From Lihuaxuella thermophila (GTDB lineage: Bacteria; Bacillota; Bacilli; Thermoactinomycetales; Thermoactinomycetaceae), in assembly GCF_900110165.1 (NCBI RefSeq), contig NZ_FOCQ01000012.1:1-64000 (forward strand): a DNA stretch of 64,000 bases. The letters run 5' to 3'. The position numbers and the translations under genes were made by a program. Positions within the stretch are counted from its first letter, which is position 1. Each line of letters begins with the position of its first letter. Positions 60,312 through 64,000 of the stretch are shown here, one piece after another. The notes under the pieces were generated by a model, which saw nothing but the letters and a program-made list of their open reading frames with translations, was not told where the DNA came from and did not search any database.

Positions 60312-61094
60312 TCAGCCTTGGACGATTTGACGCAAACGAATTAATTGCCGTCTTAGCACATCTGCGTCACTGCGCCACTCCATGTGTGGGCCTGTACCGC
60401 CGTATTCAAGAGTAACAAAAGACGGCCTGGTTATCTCCAGTGCTTTGATGAGCAAATCGTAGTCCTCTTCCTCCATTTCCAAATGCCCGTCGCGAAGTCC
60501 TTCGACCGCATCCCGGGCGGGGCCGGATACGTGGATTTCTTTTACCGCTTCCAGCGGCATCTTCCGCAGATAAGAAATGGGATCTTCTTTGCGATGCCAT
60601 GCCGCGACACGGAGATGAGCCAAGTCCAGCAATAACCCCACCCCGCATTGGCGGCAAACTTCCTGGATCACTTCCGGATCGGTGGCACAGCGCCATGTTC
60701 CCCGGAATCCGTAAAAGGGCACATTTTCAACCAATAATTCGACCGTCATTTTTTCCTTCCACAGTTTCACTCCGGCAATCATTCTCTCGATAATCACTTC
60801 ATCGGACGAAGGGGGCGTCTCCCAATCAGCCGGGAGAGACATCAGATGCAAAGCGATATGGGGTGACCCGCACGCGTGCAGCGCTTCATTCAGCCCATCC
60901 CACTCTGTGTCCTCAAAAGAAGGCCTTCCCGCATGGGGCAGACAATGCAACAGAATGGGCCGGAGGGGTCTGGCCACTTTGAACTCCTCCCAAAAAACAT
61001 CCCACCGGCTCAGCTTAATCCAATCAACGTGAGCAAGTTGCTGCTCGAGCAATGAAACCAGCTGCGGAGAATAATTACAGGCCAAGTGCGGCAT
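60312..61094 (-). CDS. DUF692/MNIO-like TIM-barrel protein
   Basis: 260 aa. A TIM-barrel with the spaced acidic/His residues of DUF692 (multinuclear non-heme iron oxidase, MbnB/TglH-like) proteins: VDWIKLS, ILLHCLPH, IALHLMSLP, LLVENVPFYGFRG (E-N pair), VGLLLDLAHLRVAAWHR (Asp), VKEIHVSGPA (His), DGHLEMEE and FVTLEYGG (Glu). MNIO enzymes modify cysteines or other residues of small ribosomal peptides. This one is shorter than the usual 280 aa and diverges in the LLLDVNN position. AGGAGG precedes the ATG. It diverges from a 31-codon Cys-containing ORF, discussed in the findings. A plain xylose-isomerase-like TIM barrel is the alternative. Confidence 0.6.
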   Translation of the reverse strand: MPHLACNYSPQLVSLLEQQLAHVDWIKLSRWDVFWEEFKVARPLRPILLHCLPHAGRPSFEDTEWDGLNEALHACGSPHIALHLMSLPADWETPPSSDEVIIERMIAGVKLWKEKMTVELLVENVPFYGFRGTWRCATDPEVIQEVCRQCGVGLLLDLAHLRVAAWHRKEDPISYLRKMPLEAVKEIHVSGPARDAVEGLRDGHLEMEEEDYDLLIKALEITRPSFVTLEYGGTGPHMEWRSDADVLRRQLIRLRQIVQG

Positions 61095-61157
61095 ATGAAC
61101 CTCCTATTAGGAAGGGAGAATTTAGTATAGTCTTAATACCCCAAAAAGGAGGAGTTC

Positions 61158-61253
61158 ATGTTCATTCTTTATTTGAAATTGGCAAAGCTGAGAAAACGGG
61201 CCAAACGAAACAAGCAGCCGGCAGGGAAAGTGAACAATCCCTGCCAGGTTTAA
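61158..61253 (+). CDS. 31-aa basic peptide with C-terminal Cys, divergent from the MNIO-like gene
   Basis: ATG 61158 behind a near-perfect AAAAAGGAGGA, stop TAA 61251-61253. Sequence MFILYLKLAKLRKRAKRNKQ then PAGKVNNPCQV. A short hydrophobic N-terminus is followed by a strongly basic stretch, and the single Cys is three residues from the end. It is 63 bp from the MNIO-like start and its stop overlaps the 3' end of the ankyrin gene. A hairpin GGCAGGGA/TCCCTGCC at 61219-61247 lies within its last codons. It could be a modification substrate, a regulatory peptide, or untranslated. Confidence 0.45.
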   Translation: MFILYLKLAKLRKRAKRNKQPAGKVNNPCQV

Positions 61254-62362
61254 TAATCCTCCCTTGTCCGGGATTCGCTGACTCCTGCTTGGATCAGGAT
61301 TCGCTTGATTTGTGAAAAGCCATACTCATCGGCGAGATCGAGCGCTGTATCGCCGCCAACCCAGTCCTTGATATGAACATCCGCCTTCGCATCGACCAAT
61401 GCTTGTACCGCTTTCGGCTGATTGGCCACAACGGCGATCATGAGGGAGGTCAAGCCGTTTTTATTTTTATGATTGAGCTCGGCTCCTGCTTGGACCAGCA
61501 ATCGAATGGCTTCCACTTTTCCGGCAGCCGCTGCGGCCATGAGCGGAGTTTCTCCATAGCGGTTTTTGCTGTTGACATCGGCCCCCTTTGAGATCAACAA
61601 TCGCATGATGCCGGTTTGATTATGTTCGGCGGCTTTGACGAGAGCCGTCTCGCCGTAGTTATCTTTGGCGTGAAGGTCAGCTCCTGCCTGCAACAAGATT
61701 TGAATCGTCGAATGACGACCGGACGCGGCTGCCGCCATTAATGGAGTAAATCCTTTGAAATCGGCCGCATCGACGTCTGCTTCGGCCTGAAGCAAAGTGC
61801 GGACCACATCATCATGACCGTTGACTGCTGCAAACCACAAGGATGTGCGTCCGGATATACTCTTTTTATCCGGATTGGCCCCTTTGGCGAGCAAGAGTTT
61901 CACCACTTCATGATGCCCCTTTACTGATGCAAACATCAACGGGCTCACGTTTCTGGCCGGTTCCGAGTCGACTTTGGCCCCGGCTTTCAAGAGAATGTTC
62001 ACCATCTCCAGCCGGCCTGTTAAAGCGGCATATTCAAGCGGGGTTCCTTCTTTGCCGGGCTTATCGGGACTCACTCCCTTCGCCAAAAGCTGTTCAACTC
62101 TGGCCCGGTCATTGCCCACTACCGCCTGATATAATTCCTGTTCTTGTTTCGTCAGGATGATTTCTTTTGAGGGAAGGGCTGAGAGTGGATTACTCTCAGC
62201 ATCTGCGATCGCGATTCCGACCGCCACCAGGATTCCACTCCCCAAATATACGAGAAAAAAAGATACCTTGCCCAAATTATATTTGAAAAAGAGAAAAAGC
62301 ATCCCGGCCAGGGCGAGCAGGATGATCGTGATTCCAATCCACAACTTCTTATATCCTCCCAT
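61250..62362 (-). CDS. Membrane-anchored ankyrin-repeat protein
   Basis: 370 aa. Two TM helices at the N-terminus (about 8-27 and 33-52), a linker, then about nine ankyrin repeats (80-360) with G-x-T-P/S-L-x-x-A-A units: GTPLEYAALTGRLEMVNILLKAGAKV, GETALVKAAEHNQTGIMRLL, GETPLMAAAAAGKVEAIRLL. Ankyrin arrays mediate protein binding; the partner is unknown. The ATG at 62362 has no Shine-Dalgarno; GGGAGG inside the first codons suggests the in-frame TTG at 62344 may be the true start, leaving both TM helices. Monocistronic. Confidence 0.85.
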   Translation of the reverse strand: MGGYKKLWIGITIILLALAGMLFLFFKYNLGKVSFFLVYLGSGILVAVGIAIADAESNPLSALPSKEIILTKQEQELYQAVVGNDRARVEQLLAKGVSPDKPGKEGTPLEYAALTGRLEMVNILLKAGAKVDSEPARNVSPLMFASVKGHHEVVKLLLAKGANPDKKSISGRTSLWFAAVNGHDDVVRTLLQAEADVDAADFKGFTPLMAAAASGRHSTIQILLQAGADLHAKDNYGETALVKAAEHNQTGIMRLLISKGADVNSKNRYGETPLMAAAAAGKVEAIRLLVQAGAELNHKNKNGLTSLMIAVVANQPKAVQALVDAKADVHIKDWVGGDTALDLADEYGFSQIKRILIQAGVSESRTREDY

Positions 62363-62490
62363 TTTCGTTCAGATTAGAGTTTTGATCCCCAAGGCAATAA
62401 ATTACTTCGTCCAAGATGGAAAATCCTTCTGTTTAGGATAAAGAACAAAAGCGTGAAAGAAAAGACGGATTTTTTTATCTAATTTCATTA

Positions 62491-62520
62491 TTGAAAACGA
62501 TTACAATACTATGTCATAAT
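62491..62520 (+). promoter_or_regulatory. Promoter with cre (CcpA) site
   Basis: TTGAAA 62491-62496 and CATAAT 62515-62520 with 18-bp spacing. TGAAAACGATTACA at 62492-62505 matches the cre consensus and covers the -35 box, so catabolite repression (or a LacI-type repressor) is expected. Confidence 0.7.
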
Positions 62521-62574
62521 AAAATCAATACTTATTAAATTCAGTTTAATAATATAGGACAGGATCAAGGGGGC

Positions 62575-63948
62575 ATGACAGTGTCAATTTGGAAGAAAAG
62601 TCTTGCTGTTGTCCTTTCAGGTGTGTTGGCGTTCAGTCTGAGTGCTTGCAGCAGCCAGGATGCAGCCGGCGGTGATGCATCTTCCGGGAAAGTGATTAAG
62701 GTGGCTTACCGGAAATTTGGCTCGGGAAATAAAGGGCTGGAAAATTGGTTGAAATCAAGCGCGGCCGAATTTGAAAAAGCCCATCCCGGAGTGAAGGTCA
62801 AATTGGTACCCATTCAGGCATCCGAAGCCGATTTCTTCGCCAAGATGGCGCTGACGATGAAGTCCCCGGCTACAGCACCGGAAGTGGTGACAGAGGACAC
62901 CTTTATGATCAGCTCTGACGCGGCGGCCGGCTACCTGGAACCCCTGGACCGGTATGTGTCCGGTTGGGATGAATGGAATCAGTTTTTCGAACCCGTCCAG
63001 CGGGGGATGAAGGCCGAAGACGGCAAGATCTACGGGGTTCCTTACAGTACGGATACGCGCGGATTATATTATAATACAAACATTTTCAAAAAAGCGGGCT
63101 TGCCGGTTCCGTGGCAACCGAAAACATGGGAGGATGTCTTGGCGGCCGCCCGGGCCATCAAGCAGAAGGTGCCCGGGGTAACTCCGTTCTGGGCCAACGT
63201 TGGGAAAGCAACAGGAGAAGCGACCACCATGCAAACGTTTGAGATGCTGTTGTACGGAACAAAGGACCGCCTGTATGAGAATGGAAAATGGGTGGTGAAA
63301 AGCCCCGGATTCCTTGACTCCCTGAAGTTTATCGATCAGATTTTCAAGAGCGGACTCGGGCCCGAACTGTCTCAGGTGCTGACGGGACAGGCCGGGGATA
63401 TTGTAGCGAATCAGATGATGCCACAGGAAAAAGTCGGGATTGTGCTGAATGGAAACTGGGTTCCGGCTGCCTGGAAAGAAACAGGTCCTGCTCCGTGGAA
63501 AGAGGGGACCAAGGTGTACCAGTTCGCCCCGATGCCGACCCAGCATGGGGAAGCCCCCGGTCATACCAGTATGTCTGGCGGATGGGCGCTCTCCATCGGA
63601 GCGAAGTCCAAGGAAAAAGACCTGGGAATGGAATTTATTAAGATCGCTACAAACAAAGAACACCAAAAGCAGTATTCGTTGACGCAAGGGGACCTGACAC
63701 CCAGGAAAGACGTGGCTGAAGACCCGGAATATATGAATGCTCCGGGAACGGTATTTAAACAGGCTACTTCCTTCCTGGAGTTCACCCACTACAGACCCGG
63801 AAACTCCCAGTATCCGTCCGTCTCCACACAAATACAAGCGGCAGTGGAAGCGGTTGCCATCGGCACATTAACTCCTGAAAAAGCGATGGATCAATTCGCG
63901 CAAAATGTCAAACGCATGGTCGGGGCGGACAAAACGGTCGAAAAATAA
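62575..63948 (+). CDS. Sugar ABC transporter substrate-binding lipoprotein
   Basis: 457 aa (start at ATG 62575, or GTG 62581, which is better spaced from GGGGGC). Lipoprotein signal with lipobox (SLAVVLSGVLAFSLSAC, Cys near 24). Family 1 binding fold: VIKVAYRKFGSGNKGLENWL, FEKAHPGVKVKLVPIQASEADFFAKMALTMKS, YGVPYSTDTRGLYYNTNIFKKAGLP, MSGGWALSIGAKSKEKDLGMEFI. Captures sugars outside the cell; the permeases would be beyond the window end. A cre site controls it. Substrate unknown. Confidence 0.9.
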   Translation: MTVSIWKKSLAVVLSGVLAFSLSACSSQDAAGGDASSGKVIKVAYRKFGSGNKGLENWLKSSAAEFEKAHPGVKVKLVPIQASEADFFAKMALTMKSPATAPEVVTEDTFMISSDAAAGYLEPLDRYVSGWDEWNQFFEPVQRGMKAEDGKIYGVPYSTDTRGLYYNTNIFKKAGLPVPWQPKTWEDVLAAARAIKQKVPGVTPFWANVGKATGEATTMQTFEMLLYGTKDRLYENGKWVVKSPGFLDSLKFIDQIFKSGLGPELSQVLTGQAGDIVANQMMPQEKVGIVLNGNWVPAAWKETGPAPWKEGTKVYQFAPMPTQHGEAPGHTSMSGGWALSIGAKSKEKDLGMEFIKIATNKEHQKQYSLTQGDLTPRKDVAEDPEYMNAPGTVFKQATSFLEFTHYRPGNSQYPSVSTQIQAAVEAVAIGTLTPEKAMDQFAQNVKRMVGADKTVEK

Positions 63949-63961
63949 AGAAGCATCAAAG

Positions 63962-63995
63962 GGAATGGTCGATACCTGAGGGCATCGGCCATTCC
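63962..63995 (+). terminator. Hairpin after the binding-protein gene
   Basis: GGAATGGTCGAT pairs with ATCGGCCATTCC around ACCTGAGGGC. The window ends here, so a T-run cannot be seen; it may be a partial terminator before permease genes. Confidence 0.5.
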
Positions 63996-64000
63996 TGCAA

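Noticed and set aside
1-64000. tRNA, rRNA, CRISPR arrays, prophage or a replication origin
   Set aside because: No cloverleaf, rRNA block, regularly spaced repeats, phage structural genes or DnaA-box cluster was seen on either strand by eye; a covariance-model scan was not possible.

Overview
The window is chromosomal DNA of a spore-forming member of the Bacilli. The evidence is an alpha/beta-type small acid-soluble spore protein, strong AGGAGG-type ribosome binding sites with many GTG and TTG starts, a LiaGFSR-like envelope-stress operon, FtsEX with M23 hydrolases, CtpB- and MinJ-like genes in the Bacillus order, a LexA box of the GAAC-N4-GTTC type before uvrB, and an yybP-ykoY Mn riboswitch. 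Gene content and codon style suggest the Thermoactinomycetaceae, but the family assignment is inference. No rRNA, tRNA, CRISPR array or intact prophage is visible.

Layout. 1-0.9 kb: insertion-sequence debris (start of a transposase, an 85-bp near-perfect palindrome, gene fragments), then a NADAR-domain gene. 1.6-4.3 kb: LysR regulator, PhzF isomerase, a membrane protein. 4.4-8.0 kb: envelope-stress operon (small membrane protein, LiaG-, LiaF-, LiaS-, LiaR-like). 8.1-12.7 kb: methyltransferase, ArsR/SRPBCC pair, VOC protein, and a large secreted protein with two carbohydrate-binding-type domains. 12.8-16.0 kb: an RRNPP-type HTH/TPR regulator whose 3' end overlaps the first of two tandem 11-codon ORFs, with three small genes divergent from it. 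16.2-24.3 kb: CNNM/HlyC protein, Ku, an HxlR-controlled aldo-keto reductase/LLM/MFS operon, and a GNAT acetyltransferase behind a leader-peptide attenuator. 24.5-31 kb: LacI-controlled transporter with hexulose-phosphate synthase/isomerase genes, MurQ, and a second LacI gene. 31-36.7 kb: riboswitch-controlled TerC, an ATP-grasp/DUF350 cluster, polysaccharide deacetylase, CorA. 37-39.6 kb: argGH. 39.8-48 kb: ftsEX, three tandem M23 hydrolases, CtpB-like protease, MinJ-like PDZ protein. 48-48.5 kb: IS200/IS605-type end hairpins without a transposase. 48.6-54.5 kb: LacI regulator and an alpha-glucoside ABC importer with oligo-1,6-glucosidase. 55-60.2 kb: SOS-controlled uvrBA and a SASP. 60.3-64 kb: DUF692/MNIO-like enzyme divergent from a 31-codon Cys-containing ORF, an ankyrin protein, and a CcpA-type-controlled sugar-binding protein.

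Functionally the window is dominated by envelope maintenance and division (lia, ftsEX/M23/ctpB/minJ, murQ, deacetylase), carbohydrate uptake under three LacI-type repressors whose operators are visible, DNA repair (Ku, UvrBA, SASP), and metal homeostasis (TerC riboswitch, CorA, CNNM). The best candidates for undescribed biology are the duplicated 11-codon ORFs attached to the RRNPP regulator, the leader peptide/attenuator upstream of the acetyltransferase, and the MNIO-like enzyme facing a tiny Cys-containing peptide gene.
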